37,545 bases of DNA from Deltaproteobacteria bacterium (GCA_031264185.1 JAISEL010000047.1:1-37545), one strand, 5' to 3'. Positions 1-9,763 are shown, counted from the stretch's first letter. Program-made: numbers and translations. The notes: generated from the sequence alone by a model not told the origin.

Positions 1-154
1 AGAAGACTGCACGGCACTCCTTTCCGGGCAGCTGAATGTTATGGAAGCTGTCCCGCAAGCGCTTAATTTTTCACCTCCCTCCGAATTTGAGGTTTTCGCG
101 CAGCAGCAGGCTGCCAAGGGGAGCCTCTGTCCAAATTTTGCTAAAACACCCTAA
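1..154 (+). CDS. Possible 3' end of an unidentified gene (partial, runs off left edge)
   Basis: The second plus-strand frame is open from the window edge to a TAA at 152-154, giving about 50 residues with a plausible soluble composition (visible pieces include ALLSGQLNVMEAVPQALNF). No start codon is visible because the gene would begin outside the window. I do not recognise the family. The composition turns sharply AT-rich just after the stop, as expected at a gene boundary. An open frame of 50 codons can arise by chance in GC-rich DNA, so this is only a candidate. Confidence 0.35.
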   Translation, partial: EDCTALLSGQLNVMEAVPQALNFSPPSEFEVFAQQQAAKGSLCPNFAKTP

Positions 155-190
155 AATTCATAACATAGCTAAATTTTCAGATTCTAAAAA

Positions 191-212
191 GTATAATTAT
201 ATATAATTATAC
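191..212. repeat. 22-bp perfect AT palindrome
   Basis: The bases from 191 to 212 read GTATAATTATA followed by its exact reverse complement, with no spacer and no G or C except at the outermost base pair of each end. It lies just after the left-edge frame stops. It could be a protein-binding palindrome or a cruciform-prone site. It has no T-run, so it is not a classical terminator. Confidence 0.6.
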
Positions 213-556
213 ATAATTAATTTTACTCTAAATTTGGCTTGCTGAAAAAACCATTAAACTGTTATAAATGCCGCTTTAAGATCTGATAAAACAACATTAT
301 GAACCATTAAAAGAATAACTTTATATCTAATTAATATCAAAAATAACTAAATTATATTGCGGTGAGGAAAATTTTTGACTCGGTCCTAAAAGTTTTTCAG
401 GGACGACTAAATACTGAATTTCAGTCTTTAAGACTGACAGATCGCTGAACCGCGTCAGGGCTTCGGTTCCAGTAGAAGTATGAAATTTTGTAACTGAAAA
501 AATGATTTCAGTCAGGTTTTCAAGCGATCATTTGTCACGTTCAGCCCCAAGAGGCC

Positions 557-578
557 AACCGGCCAAGGACCGGTTTTT
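557..578 (+). terminator. Terminator-like hairpin
   Basis: The stem AACCGG (557-562) pairs with CCGGTT (570-575) across a 7-base loop and is followed by T residues to 578. No gene ends just upstream on the plus strand. Another short hairpin, TCAGTCT-tta-AGACTGA, sits at 421-437. The pair could bound a small untranslated RNA, or this could be the delayed terminator of the left-edge gene. Confidence 0.4.
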
Positions 579-791
579 ATTCCGAAGCAGTCACATATGA
601 GTACCTATGGCAGTTCCCTGACAATCAGGACCTGGAGGTGAATTGAGCAGGCTGTCACCATAAGCCGGTCTTGAAAATCCTCAAAATGACATGATTTTCC
701 TTTTTTCGGAGCAGCTTTTTTCTCGCCGCTGACCGGCAGCTTTTTCAGGGCCCTGATCTTTTAACGCTTCAGAAGCCGGGCCCGCAGTTTC

Positions 792-851
792 AGCCGTCTG
801 TCGGAGAAATACAGCCAACAAAGCCGTCTGTCGGTGAAATACAGCCAACAA
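792..851. repeat. Tandem duplication of a 30-bp unit
   Basis: Two adjacent 30-bp copies at 792-821 and 822-851 start AGCCGTCTGTCGG and end ACAGCCAACAA. They differ by one base (A or T at unit position 14). A third partial start, AGCCGG, follows. The unit length is divisible by three, but no convincing reading frame contains it. It looks like a recent slippage duplication in non-coding DNA. Confidence 0.8.
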
Positions 852-1425
852 AGCCGGCCGTGAGAGCAGCAGCCTGATTTTTGTTGTTTTTTGATTTGTC
901 CTGATCAGCCTGCGGCTTGCCCGGTTTAAATTGACTTTAAAGAGGCCCGGCTGTTCCCGGTTAAACGTCAGCTGATCCGATGCATTTTTTCCGCCTTCTG
1001 TTTTTCCCAAGGCAGAGCCGACTTCGGCTCCGGAGCCGGAAGACAGCCGGCCTGGGTTTCGGCCGCTTCGGCCAGAGGCTGAAGCCGCCGGCTCATTCCC
1101 GGTTCCAATGCCTGTTCCGATTCAATCAGGGCCGGGTCAGCATGATAGGCAGTTCCAGCGGACAGGCCCTGCATTCGGTGTCCGTCAGGGCTGCGGCCTG
1201 GAGGCCGCCGGAAACAGCCCCTGAGTCCTCCCCCGGAACAGCCGGGGTTCCCTCTGGCCTGTGGGAGCCCGCCAACCCGGGATCGAGGACCAATCTTCGG
1301 TTCAGGCTGACCGCCTGCGTCTGCAGTCAATCCCTAAAAAAATCCGGCCGCCAAAATGAGCTGATCATTTGGACGGCCGGACCATCGGCAGTTTTTTAAG
1401 GGCCGTTTATTTCACCGGCCGCATT

Positions 1426-3027
1426 TCACGATTCTTCCTTGAGCAAGTCCAAATCATCGCATTCTTCTTCGCGGTCACGGGACATATTTTTGGTGGCCAG
1501 CATTAAAGCGCCCAGAGCCACGACCAGTAAAGCCGTTCCGCCGACCAGAGCCAGATCCTCTTCGTTTAGGATGACGTACAGGATGCTGTACATGAAGCCC
1601 AGAACAAAGGCTATCAATGCGGCAGACGATCTCGTTCGGACCGACAGAGCCACATAGCCGCCTACCATGAAGATGTTTATGGCCGCGCCGATCGTATACG
1701 CCGCGGTGAAACCCAGATGCTCGGCTAAAGACAGAACGACCAGGTAAAAAAGAGCCAGAGCTAAACCGATAATGCCGTACTGAAATAAGTGGAGCCGGCG
1801 GCCGGTTCGGCCGGAACTGAGTTCAAAGAGGAAAAAGCTTAAAAAACTCAGGCTTATAAACAGGATGGCGTATTTCGTGGCCCGGTCAAGGCAGCTGTAG
1901 AGAACGACCGGTTCAACCAGACTGACGCCTATCTGGAACTCGTCTAAAGGCGACGTAAAGGACGATTCCTGGTAAGAGCGTCTTTCATTACGGTCGGAAT
2001 GCTCGGCAGGCGTGATTTTGGAAAGATCAATTATCTGAGGGTAATTGCGGACCAGATTGGGAATGCTCCAGCGGGCCGAAAAGCCGGCGTCGGAGATATC
2101 TCTTTCCGAAGGCAGACCCTGACCGATAAAGCTGGGGTGAGGCCAGGTCGAGATCAGTTCCATAGTCGTTTTTTCGGCTATCGGAGTTGCCATAAACTGG
2201 CCGTAGCCGGTGATCTGGATCTCGAAGGAAAAAGGGATCTCCTCCCGGTGGCCGGATAAATCGGTTTCAGCCGAAAAGCCGGTCGGGGCCAGAGGAAAAT
2301 CGCCGGTGCCGGGCACGAATAAAAATTCATCCTGGCCTAAGTTCAAAAAACTGACTCCTTTAAAAGCCCTGGTGTCGCTTAAGCCGACCATCACCTGGGC
2401 TTTGGCCCAGTTTATTTCTTTTATTTTATAGCCCAAAGACTTAAGGTCGGATTTTAAAAATGTCCCCGTAATTTTTAAGGTATTGGTGTAGACTAAAACA
2501 TCGTAGATGCCCCTGGATCTTTTTTCCGGATCTAAGCGTCCGGCGATATCTAATGTTTTAGGCAGAATGGCTGCGGTTATTTCTGTTTCCCGCTCTTCAA
2601 TGACGGTTTTTTTGACTTTGCGCGAGTTAAAAGCAGTAGGATAATTTTCATAGCCAGGGATTTTTTCGTCAACTTCCACCACGGTTTCGGCGGGAATGAG
2701 GACAGTAAAGGGCACGGCAATCATTGGGCCCAAAATGGTCTGGGGACCGCCCCAGGAATTGGCAATTTCGGCCTCAACTGATTTGTAATTGTAATGCCGC
2801 GTCCGGACAAGACTTTGAATCTCTTCCAGAGGCAAAAGAAGAAGAACCGAAACAATGACCAGACATATAAGCCGCCCGACAATAGGACTATTGCGGAGAT
2901 AGGAGGGGCTGATTTTTTGAAGAAAGGCCGGGTTAATTTTTCGGGCCAGCCAGATGATGCCCAGGACGAGCCCGACCAGGACGGCCAGTACCAGAAGGAT
3001 AACAAAGATTAGCAGCAAGGTTTCCAT
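1426..3027 (-). CDS. creD: CreD-family inner membrane protein
   Basis: This 533-residue protein belongs to the CreD (Cet/colicin tolerance) family of inner-membrane proteins, which in enterobacteria is part of the CreBC regulon and affects envelope stability; the biochemical activity is unknown. One hydrophobic segment lies near residues 5-27 and a second near 52-68. A long extracytoplasmic domain with the typical SWGGPQTILGPMIAVPF stretch follows, then about five or six helices from residue 385 to 510, and a short acidic cytoplasmic tail. The ATG is preceded by GAGGTGAT at good spacing. It lies 102 bp after glmM on the same strand and is probably the last gene of the ftsH-glmM transcript. 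No CreB or CreC homologue is present, so the usual regulation cannot be assumed. Confidence 0.9.
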   Translation of the reverse strand: METLLLIFVILLVLAVLVGLVLGIIWLARKINPAFLQKISPSYLRNSPIVGRLICLVIVSVLLLLPLEEIQSLVRTRHYNYKSVEAEIANSWGGPQTILGPMIAVPFTVLIPAETVVEVDEKIPGYENYPTAFNSRKVKKTVIEERETEITAAILPKTLDIAGRLDPEKRSRGIYDVLVYTNTLKITGTFLKSDLKSLGYKIKEINWAKAQVMVGLSDTRAFKGVSFLNLGQDEFLFVPGTGDFPLAPTGFSAETDLSGHREEIPFSFEIQITGYGQFMATPIAEKTTMELISTWPHPSFIGQGLPSERDISDAGFSARWSIPNLVRNYPQIIDLSKITPAEHSDRNERRSYQESSFTSPLDEFQIGVSLVEPVVLYSCLDRATKYAILFISLSFLSFFLFELSSGRTGRRLHLFQYGIIGLALALFYLVVLSLAEHLGFTAAYTIGAAINIFMVGGYVALSVRTRSSAALIAFVLGFMYSILYVILNEEDLALVGGTALLVVALGALMLATKNMSRDREEECDDLDLLKEES

Positions 3028-3129
3028 GTTTTATCACCTCGGAAAGGATTTATTGCTTAGATGATAAAACTAAAAAATGGACCCGTTCGGGAAATAAAAA
3101 AGAATTTTAATGGAAAAATAAAGGAGAGG

Positions 3130-4509
3130 TCAGTTTAGTTTAGCCCCGGCTGCGGCCACGGTCCGGGCCAGTTCCCCGGCCAGTTCGGTAATTAAAGTCT
3201 CTTCTTCGCCTTCGACCATGACCCGGACGACCGGTTCGGTGCCCGAGGGGCGCAAAAGGACCCGGCCGGAACGGCCTAAGCGGGCTTTCAGTTCAGCTTC
3301 TTTTTTTAAGACTTCCGGCAGTTTGGCCGCCCGGTCCGGACCGGCCACCGGGACATTCAGTAAAATCTGGGGCAAAAGACTCATCCGGGCTGCTAAATCC
3401 CTGAGGGCCAGGCCGGTCGTTTTCATGATGGCCAGAGTCTGGAGGGCGGCCAGCGTTCCGTCGCCGGTTGTGGCGTGGTCTAAAAATATCAGATGGCCTG
3501 ATTTTTCCCCGCCAAAGTTTAAATTTTCCTGCCTTAAACATTCAGCCACATAACGGTCGCCAACAGCCGTCCGGCGGAGCTTGATGCCCTCTTTTTCCAG
3601 AGCCAGCTCTAAACCCATATTGCTCATGACCGTGGCGGCCACGGTATTTTTGTAGAGCATTTTTTTCTTTTTCAGGTGCCAGGCGCACAGGAACATGATC
3701 TGGTCCCCGTCGACCACTTCCCCCCGGTGATCCAGTAATATGGCCCGGTCGGCGTCGCCGTCCAGAGCCACGCCCAAATCGGCTTTATATTCCAGAACTT
3801 TTTCGGCGCAGACTTCCGGATGAAGGGAGCCCACCCCACGGTTAATATTGTAGCCGTCTGGTCCTGCGCCCAGCACGTGAACCGTGGCCCCCAGCTCCTC
3901 AAAAACGGCCGGGGCCGACTGGTAAGCGGCCCCGTGGGCGCAGTCCAAAACAATGGTCAGGCCGTCTAAATCCATGGTTTTAGGGAAGGTGTTTTTAAGG
4001 GAGACCACATACCGGCCGACGGCATCCCGGATCGGCCAGACACGGCCCACAGTTTCGGCCGACGGACGGTTTTGGGCCAGATGGGGATCGGCCATCAGGC
4101 TTTCCAGTCTGGCCTCGGTCTGGTCGGGCAGTTTGTAGCCCTGGCCGTCAAAGATTTTCAGGCCGTTATCCTGGTAGGGATTATGGGAAGCTGAGATGAC
4201 CAGTCCGGCATCGGCCCTGGTTGAGGCAGTCAGGTTGGCCAGACCTGGAGTGGGCAGGGTTTCGGCTAAATAGACATCCCCGCCCTGGCTCATGATGCCC
4301 GCCGCCACAGCCGAAATCAGCATGTCCCCGGACAGGCGGGTATCTTTGCCGACCACTATTTTAGGGCGCCGGCCCAAGCCTTTTTCTTCTTTCAGTAAGC
4401 AGGTTAAAGCCCGGCCCAGAGACAAAGCCATCTCGGCCGTCATAGGCGGGCGGCCGACTATTCCCCGGATGCCGTCAGTCCCGAACAGAAGGCGGGTTAC
4501 TTTACTCAC
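3130..4509 (-). CDS. glmM: Phosphoglucosamine mutase GlmM
   Basis: GlmM interconverts glucosamine-6-phosphate and glucosamine-1-phosphate, the step leading to UDP-GlcNAc for peptidoglycan and LPS. All family signatures are visible: the phosphoserine loop ISASHNP (Ser108), the Mg-binding DGDAD (250-254), the sugar-specificity loop GGEKSGH, and the C-terminal phosphate-binding RPSGTEP. The 459-residue length is normal. It starts with GTG, overlapping the end of cdaR by 8 nt, with GAGG upstream, which indicates translational coupling. In several bacteria CdaA, CdaR and GlmM interact, with GlmM modulating c-di-AMP synthesis. The gene order here preserves that module. Confidence 0.97.
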   Translation of the reverse strand: MSKVTRLLFGTDGIRGIVGRPPMTAEMALSLGRALTCLLKEEKGLGRRPKIVVGKDTRLSGDMLISAVAAGIMSQGGDVYLAETLPTPGLANLTASTRADAGLVISASHNPYQDNGLKIFDGQGYKLPDQTEARLESLMADPHLAQNRPSAETVGRVWPIRDAVGRYVVSLKNTFPKTMDLDGLTIVLDCAHGAAYQSAPAVFEELGATVHVLGAGPDGYNINRGVGSLHPEVCAEKVLEYKADLGVALDGDADRAILLDHRGEVVDGDQIMFLCAWHLKKKKMLYKNTVAATVMSNMGLELALEKEGIKLRRTAVGDRYVAECLRQENLNFGGEKSGHLIFLDHATTGDGTLAALQTLAIMKTTGLALRDLAARMSLLPQILLNVPVAGPDRAAKLPEVLKKEAELKARLGRSGRVLLRPSGTEPVVRVMVEGEEETLITELAGELARTVAAAGAKLN

Positions 4510-5482
4510 CGGCGGCCTCTTCGGGGGGCTCAGGTTCCGGGACTTTCAGTTTCGTGACCATGACAGAGGCCGGTTCGATTTTAAGAATTTTAATCCAGTT
4601 AGGGGCCTGAGCATTAACCGTCAGTCGTATGTTGCCCGGTTTTTCCAAATCCTGGGGGGTTAACGTCACAGTCAGTTTAATGTCATCGGGCTGCGGGGTG
4701 GCGTGGTCCAGGGTCCAGGAGACCTGAACGGCGGCCTCCGCCGGCCTTAATTCCAAGGGTAAGGGCTGGCCGGTCCAGCTTTGGGGGGCTACGGTCACCG
4801 GAATTTTGAAACTGGTCTCATCAGCTTTTAACCGGACCTGGGCGTGGGCCTGAAACGATCTCGGCTCCACTGTCAGCCAGGTATTTAAGCCGGTCAGCTG
4901 GGGCGTTAATACTAAAGTCGTATCCTGATTCCGGATATCGTTTAAGCGGACTGTAGTGGTGGGCACTCCCGTCAGCTCCCCAAGCCGGTGAGCCGGTCCG
5001 GTGACCTGGGCAGTCGGAGGATCGATAATGACCCGGCCGGTCATCTCCAGATAAGAGGGCAGCTCGCCGGTCACATTGGCTGTGACCGGCAGTTCTTTGG
5101 TGATATACGGATAGACCTGAAAGGATATTTCTTCCGGAATAACCCTGGCCACCCGGATGCCCCTGGGCAGACTGGGGATAATGGCTGTCCAGTCGATTTG
5201 CAGCAGATTGGGGCCAGGTTCGACATCGGAAAGATCGTAGCGGAAATAGTACTTGCGGCCCTCCAGAAAACGGAACTGGGCCGTATTGGCCTCAATTCTC
5301 AAATTGACCGTGTCAGGTATGCCTTCCTCCAGGGCCAGATTGTCAGGCAGACCTGTCAGTTCCAGATTGGCCGACAGATCGTGGACGCTCATATCCTGCC
5401 CGGAGACCGTCAGCCAGAGTATGAAGGCCAAGACCAGGGAAAGACAGAATATGGAAAACTGGTTTTTAAAGAAATTTTTCAT
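4502..5482 (-). CDS. cdaR: CdaR/YbbR-domain membrane-anchored regulator of CdaA
   Basis: This 326-residue protein has a short cytoplasmic start, one transmembrane helix (about residues 9-28), and an extracytoplasmic part built of repeated beta-rich YbbR domains, finishing with a Pro/Glu-rich tail. It is known in other bacteria as a modulator of the diadenylate cyclase CdaA. It sits between the cdaA/small-orf pair and glmM and overlaps both neighbours: its ATG overlaps the stop of the 69-codon frame (ATGA), and its stop overlaps the glmM start by 8 nt. The ribosome binding site is weak, which fits coupled translation. Confidence 0.93.
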   Translation of the reverse strand: MKNFFKNQFSIFCLSLVLAFILWLTVSGQDMSVHDLSANLELTGLPDNLALEEGIPDTVNLRIEANTAQFRFLEGRKYYFRYDLSDVEPGPNLLQIDWTAIIPSLPRGIRVARVIPEEISFQVYPYITKELPVTANVTGELPSYLEMTGRVIIDPPTAQVTGPAHRLGELTGVPTTTVRLNDIRNQDTTLVLTPQLTGLNTWLTVEPRSFQAHAQVRLKADETSFKIPVTVAPQSWTGQPLPLELRPAEAAVQVSWTLDHATPQPDDIKLTVTLTPQDLEKPGNIRLTVNAQAPNWIKILKIEPASVMVTKLKVPEPEPPEEAAGE

Positions 5483-5688
5483 CCGATCTTAGGTGCGGAA
5501 ACCCAGGCCGCCGGGCCGGGAAAACGCCCTTCCTTAAGTTTAGTTGAAATCAGAAACAGAGTTATCCGTCCGCCGAAGGCATTAAGCTTCCGGAAAACGC
5601 AGCAGGATGCTTTCCCCGGTCTGTCCTGACCCCTGGGACCCTTTTCAGCCTGAGGCGGCTGAGGCCCGTTTGGCCCGGATATTATCAT
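5479..5688 (-). CDS. Small hypothetical protein between cdaA and cdaR
   Basis: A 69-residue frame fills the gap between cdaA and cdaR exactly. Its ATG overlaps the cdaA stop as ATGA (5685-5688), and its own TGA overlaps the cdaR start as ATGA (5479-5482). Two such four-base junctions at once argue that the frame is translated as part of the operon. The product is Pro/Gly/Lys-rich in its first half (PNGPQPPQAEKGPRG) and has a short hydrophobic stretch (ITLFLIS) near residue 42. It has no recognisable domain or signal peptide. The ribosome binding site is weak. It may be a lineage-specific protein or a translated spacer that carries ribosomes to cdaR. Confidence 0.5.
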   Translation of the reverse strand: MIISGPNGPQPPQAEKGPRGQDRPGKASCCVFRKLNAFGGRITLFLISTKLKEGRFPGPAAWVSAPKIG

Positions 5689-6509
5689 TTGCGTCCGGTC
5701 GTCTTTTTTGTTTTGGCCGTGTCTAAACCCATATGGGTTAAGAGGCGGTCCCGGAGCATCCCGGCGCCCATCATAACTTCCACATCCCCGTCCCGGACCA
5801 GACTGACCAGACCTCTTTCTTCGGACACGACCACGATGATGGCGTCCGACTCTCTGGACAGACCTATAGCCGCCCTGTGCCTGGTGCCGAAGAACTGGCT
5901 GACGTGATCTTCGGAAGGCAAAAGGGGCAGGAAACAGCCGGCCGCCGCCAGTTTTCCGTCCTGAATAATGACGGCGCCGTCGTGGAGAGGGGCCTGGGTA
6001 TTGAAAATGGCCAGCAGCAGGCGGTCGGAAACAACTGACTGCAGTCTGGCTCCGGCTTCGACATATTCGCCTAAACTGACATGGCGTTCAAAGGCAATCA
6101 GGGCCCCGGTTCTTTTTTCGGCCATGAAAAACGAGGCCCGGACAACTTCGTTGACCGCTTCCAGGATATTGGAATTGGTTTTGGAAAACGTAAAGCGGCC
6201 GGCCCTGGCCAGACCTCTTCTGATATCGGTGGAAAACAGGACCACCAGGACTAAAAACAGGTTGGAGATAAAATAAGATATTAAAAAACTTAAAGTTAAA
6301 AGCTGAAACCGGTTGGCCAAATAGTTTGTGGCCCCCAGAATGCACAGGCCTATCAGCACCTGACCGCTCCTGGTGCCTTTGACCAGACGGATGACTTGGT
6401 AGATGATCAGGGCCACCAGGAAGATGTCCACGCCGTCGGGCCAGCGTATGGCCTGTACTGCGTCTACCAGAGCCTCGGTAGCGTCAGATGAGAAAAACTT
6501 GTCGAACAT
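5685..6509 (-). CDS. cdaA: Diadenylate cyclase CdaA
   Basis: CdaA joins two ATP to make cyclic di-AMP. The 274-residue protein has three predicted transmembrane helices (about residues 28-44, 50-64 and 72-95), then a DisA_N domain with the catalytic motifs DGA (177-179, in LHDGAVII) and RHR (210-212, in GTRHRAAIG) intact. The length is typical. It is followed by the 69-codon frame through an ATGA overlap, then cdaR and glmM, the conserved c-di-AMP module. c-di-AMP typically controls potassium and osmotic homeostasis and cell-wall stress. No c-di-AMP phosphodiesterase is seen in this window. Confidence 0.96.
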   Translation of the reverse strand: MFDKFFSSDATEALVDAVQAIRWPDGVDIFLVALIIYQVIRLVKGTRSGQVLIGLCILGATNYLANRFQLLTLSFLISYFISNLFLVLVVLFSTDIRRGLARAGRFTFSKTNSNILEAVNEVVRASFFMAEKRTGALIAFERHVSLGEYVEAGARLQSVVSDRLLLAIFNTQAPLHDGAVIIQDGKLAAAGCFLPLLPSEDHVSQFFGTRHRAAIGLSRESDAIIVVVSEERGLVSLVRDGDVEVMMGAGMLRDRLLTHMGLDTAKTKKTTGRK

Positions 6510-6593
6510 GTTTTTCAGGTTTCCGCTCGGATATTTTTAGTCCCTTAAGTCTGGGTCAAAAGGGCAGATTGTTGGCTGACTGTCCTGGCTAAA

Positions 6594-7442
6594 TCAGGTG
6601 GCGTTTAAAACAGCCCGGGCCAGGAAAGCCGCCTCCCGGCTGGGTTTAACATTATGAACCCGGATAATTTCGGCGCCCTTCAGAACGGCTACGGCATTGG
6701 CCGCAGCTGTGGCTATATCTCTTTCTTCCGGCGGGGCTCCTTCCAAAATTCGGCCTAAAAAAGCTTTTCTGGATAAGGCCATGAGACTGTGGAAACCCCT
6801 GGGAAAGACCCGGTCCAAATGCTTTAATAAGGTCAGGTTGTGGACGGCCGTTTTGCCGAAACCCAGACCCGGATCCAGGATAATTTTCGACGGGTCAATA
6901 CCCAGGCTCATGGCTTCCCTGGCTTTGGCCAGAAGAAAGTCGCGGACTTCGGTCACCACATCGTCGTACTGGGGGTTTTGCTGCATGGTCCGGGGATCGC
7001 CCTGCATATGCATTAAGATAACCGGCACCCCGTAGGAGGCGCAGACTTTTAAGATCCCAGGGTCGTTGCGGCCGGCGTATATATCATTAATAATGGAGGC
7101 CCCGGCTAAAATAGCTTTTTCGGCAATCTCGGCTTTATTGGTGTCAACGGAAATCGGCACGCAGTCTGGATCCCGGGCCAGAGTCTCTAAAACCGCGGAC
7201 AGCCTTCGCCATTCTTCGTCAGCCGGAGTCGGCAGCGAGCCCGGCCGGGTGGTTTCAGCCCCTAAGTCCAGAATATCGGCCCCCTGTTCCAGATGGATTT
7301 TGGCCTGAGCCAGGGCGGCCGCCGGTTCAAAAAACCGGCCCCCGTCGGAAAAGGAATCCGGGGTGATGTTTATGATACCCATAATCAAAGGGCGGTCAAA
7401 GATCAGTTCCCGGACCGTCCCATCGGCGCAGGTCCAGGTCAT
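6594..7442 (-). CDS. folP: Dihydropteroate synthase
   Basis: FolP condenses p-aminobenzoate with dihydropterin pyrophosphate in folate synthesis and is the target of sulfonamides. Signatures include GIINITPDSFSDGG near the N terminus, DLGAETTRPG, SVDTNK and IINDI, and a LILDPGLGFGK-like stretch (ILDPGLGFGKT). From the ATG at 7442 the protein is 282 residues, the normal size. The frame also stays open up to a TTG at 7511 (305 residues), and neither start has a clear ribosome binding site. It follows ftsH after a 220-bp AT-rich spacer that could hold a secondary promoter, and is 84 bp ahead of cdaA. Confidence 0.94.
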   Translation of the reverse strand: MTWTCADGTVRELIFDRPLIMGIINITPDSFSDGGRFFEPAAALAQAKIHLEQGADILDLGAETTRPGSLPTPADEEWRRLSAVLETLARDPDCVPISVDTNKAEIAEKAILAGASIINDIYAGRNDPGILKVCASYGVPVILMHMQGDPRTMQQNPQYDDVVTEVRDFLLAKAREAMSLGIDPSKIILDPGLGFGKTAVHNLTLLKHLDRVFPRGFHSLMALSRKAFLGRILEGAPPEERDIATAAANAVAVLKGAEIIRVHNVKPSREAAFLARAVLNAT

Positions 7443-7663
7443 GAGACGGCTAGGCGAGTCTAGGGGCTCTTTTGGCACGGTCTTTATTCTTTCGTCTCCG
7501 GGACAAAACAAGTGAAAAAACGTCTTGGGCCTGAAAGATTAAAAAAGCCTGTCAGGCTGAATAATATCTCCTTTTGGGAAAAGATATCGTGTAATATAAA
7601 TAATAATAATTAAAATTAAATATTATTAACTGAAAACAAAAAAAGAAGACTCAGGCCAATGGT

Positions 7664-9601
7664 TCAGTGGACAGTCCCGTTGGGGGTGTCGGGATCCCGG
7701 GGCTCGGCCTCGTCCGGTCCCTCGGCCTTTTTTTCCTTAGCTTTGTCCGCCGGTTCCGGGCGGCTGACAAATGAGGTGCTGGCGTCCGATCTGGGCAGCT
7801 CCAGACCCTCGCCTAAAATGGCTGACTTGCAGATTTCTATGACTTCGGCGGAGTCAATGGTTTCTTTTTCCATTAGTACGTCGGTTAAGGATTTTAAAGT
7901 CTCCATGTGGCGGCCGATGAGTTCTTTGGCTTTATTATAGCCCCCCATGACCAGGTTATGGACTTCGGAGTCAATAATTCTGGCCGTCTCTTCGGAATAA
8001 TCCCGGTGCTGTGCAATTTCCCGGCCCAAAAAGATCTGTTCATCCTGCTTTTCAAACGACAAAGGTCCCAGCACATCGCTCATGCCGTAGCGGCAGACCA
8101 TGTTGCGGGCCAGTTTGCTGGCCTGCTCTATATCGCTGCCGGCTCCGGTCGTCATCTGACCCAGAGCCAGCTCCTCGGCTACCCGGCCGCCCATCATGGT
8201 GGCCAGGCGGGTTTTGTAGTCCTCCCGGCTGTAGGTGTACTTGTCCCCGGCCGGCAGATACTGGGTCACGCCCAAAGCCCGGCCGCGGGGAATGATGGAG
8301 ACTTTATGAATGGGATCCGAGCCGGCCATTAAGACTGCCACCAGAGTATGGCCGGCTTCGTGCCAGGCTGTGGCTTTTTTTTCTTCCGGACTCATGATCA
8401 TGGATTTTCTTTCCACGCCCATCATGATTTTGTCCCGGGCTGCTTCCAGATCAACGTTGAATACTTCGGTTTTATCGAAACGGGCGGCCATCAGAGCGGC
8501 TTCGTTTATTAAGTTTTCCAGGTCGGCTCCGGAAAATCCCGGAGTCCCCCGGGCCACGACGGCCAGGTCGACTTCGGGAGCCAGAGGCACTCGGCTGCTG
8601 TGGACTTTTAAAATCTGTTCGCGGCCCCGGACGTCGGGCACCGGCACCACTACCTGACGGTCAAAGCGTCCGGGTCTTAAGAGAGCCGGATCTAAAACAT
8701 CGGGCCGGTTGGTGGCGGCAATGACAATTAAAGCCTCATTGGGCTCAAAGCCGTCCATTTCCACCAGAAGCTGGTTCAAAGTCTGTTCCCGTTCGTCGTG
8801 GCCGCCGCCCAGTCCGGCTCCGCGGTGGCGTCCGACGGCGTCAATTTCATCAATGAACAGGATGCAGGGCGAATTCTTTTTGGCCTGGCCGAACATGTCC
8901 CTGACCCTGGAGGCGCCGACGCCGACATACATTTCCACAAAATCCGAGCCGCTGATGGAAAAAAACAGTACGCCCGCCTCCCCGGCAATGGCTCTGGCCA
9001 GAAGAGTCTTGCCCGTGCCCGGAGCCCCGATAAGCAAAACTCCTTTGGGAATGCGGCCGCCTAAGCGGACAAACTTACTGGGCTCTTTTAAAAAATCAAT
9101 AATCTCTTCCAGTTCCCCTTTGGCTTCGTCAATCCCGGCCACGTCGGCAAAGGTGACTCTTTTCTGGTCTTCCCCCATCATCTTTGCCCGGCTTTTGGCA
9201 AAGGTCATGGCCTTGCCGCCGCCCTGCATCTGACGCATAATGAAGATCCAGATAGCCACCAGCAGAACAATCTGAATAAGGCCGCCTAAGAATGTGTACC
9301 AATAGCCGGAAGGCGGCGGGGAGACGACAATTGTGGCGTTCTGCTCCTTTAAAAGAGGCAGAAGCTCGGGATCGTTGAAGGGCATGTAGGCTGTCCAGCG
9401 GCCGTTGGAGCCCTGGACTGTGACCGTTATTTCATGGCCGGCCAGAACTGCTTCCCGGACTTCGCCGTTTTTTATCGCTTTCCAGATATCTGAGTATTGT
9501 TTTCTGATCTGGTTTTCGGTGGGTTTGAAATAGTTGAACAACCCCAGCATGACAATAACAATCATGCCCCAGATTAGAAGATTGCGAGAAAAGTTATTCA
9601 A
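7664..9601 (-). CDS. ftsH: ATP-dependent zinc metalloprotease FtsH
   Basis: FtsH is a hexameric membrane AAA+ protease that degrades misfolded membrane proteins and short-lived regulators. The 645-residue protein has two transmembrane helices (about 7-24 and 103-122) flanking a small periplasmic domain, then an AAA domain with Walker A GAPGTGKT (192-199) and Walker B ILFIDEID (247-254). The second region of homology follows, and then a peptidase domain with the zinc site HEAGH (414-418). The start is TTG, supported by GGGAG seven bases upstream and by the N-terminal helix beginning there. It heads the operon through folP, cdaA, cdaR and glmM. The C terminus is a charged, variable tail. Confidence 0.97.
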   Translation of the reverse strand: MNNFSRNLLIWGMIVIVMLGLFNYFKPTENQIRKQYSDIWKAIKNGEVREAVLAGHEITVTVQGSNGRWTAYMPFNDPELLPLLKEQNATIVVSPPPSGYWYTFLGGLIQIVLLVAIWIFIMRQMQGGGKAMTFAKSRAKMMGEDQKRVTFADVAGIDEAKGELEEIIDFLKEPSKFVRLGGRIPKGVLLIGAPGTGKTLLARAIAGEAGVLFFSISGSDFVEMYVGVGASRVRDMFGQAKKNSPCILFIDEIDAVGRHRGAGLGGGHDEREQTLNQLLVEMDGFEPNEALIVIAATNRPDVLDPALLRPGRFDRQVVVPVPDVRGREQILKVHSSRVPLAPEVDLAVVARGTPGFSGADLENLINEAALMAARFDKTEVFNVDLEAARDKIMMGVERKSMIMSPEEKKATAWHEAGHTLVAVLMAGSDPIHKVSIIPRGRALGVTQYLPAGDKYTYSREDYKTRLATMMGGRVAEELALGQMTTGAGSDIEQASKLARNMVCRYGMSDVLGPLSFEKQDEQIFLGREIAQHRDYSEETARIIDSEVHNLVMGGYNKAKELIGRHMETLKSLTDVLMEKETIDSAEVIEICKSAILGEGLELPRSDASTSFVSRPEPADKAKEKKAEGPDEAEPRDPDTPNGTVH

Positions 9602-9734
9602 ATTGAAACTCCCGGAAAAAACGCTCGAAAGCTTTAAAGCGGGACGAGCGCCTTTTCCCGGCCAAGGCAGCGGGTGGAGGGCGTCTCGGTAAAATTATGG
9701 CCTCAATTCTCTCCAAAGGGAGAAAACACGTCCC

Positions 9735-9763
9735 TATATATGACAAAAAGTAATTTTTTTCAA
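9735..9763 (-). promoter_or_regulatory. Sigma-70-type promoter for the ftsH operon
   Basis: Reading the minus strand, TTGAAA (9758-9763) is followed after 17 bases by TATATA (9735-9740). Transcription would begin near 9728 and reach the ftsH start after about 125 nt. It lies in the gap between infA and ftsH, so ftsH need not depend on infA transcription. Confidence 0.55.

Larger units (their letters stand above)
155..1425. other. Intergenic region without a recognisable gene
   Basis: About 1.3 kb lies between the partial left-edge frame and the end of creD. The first part (155-400) is very AT-rich. The part after 700 is GC-rich and opens several overlapping frames on both strands, but none has a convincing ribosome binding site, domain or plausible protein composition. 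The supportable contents are a 22-bp palindrome, a terminator-like hairpin and a 30-bp tandem duplication, listed separately. It could include decayed gene remnants, but I could not identify any. Confidence 0.5.

Noticed and set aside
681-1399. Overlapping frames of 109-139 codons on both strands in the left intergenic region
   Set aside because: They overlap one another, lack ribosome binding sites, and give Arg/Pro/Ser/Gly-rich proteins typical of translated GC-rich non-coding DNA.
7546-7564. AGCCTGACAGGCT followed by T residues on the minus strand between ftsH and folP, considered as a terminator
   Set aside because: The loop would be too small for a stable long stem, and termination here would be upstream of folP inside an apparent operon.
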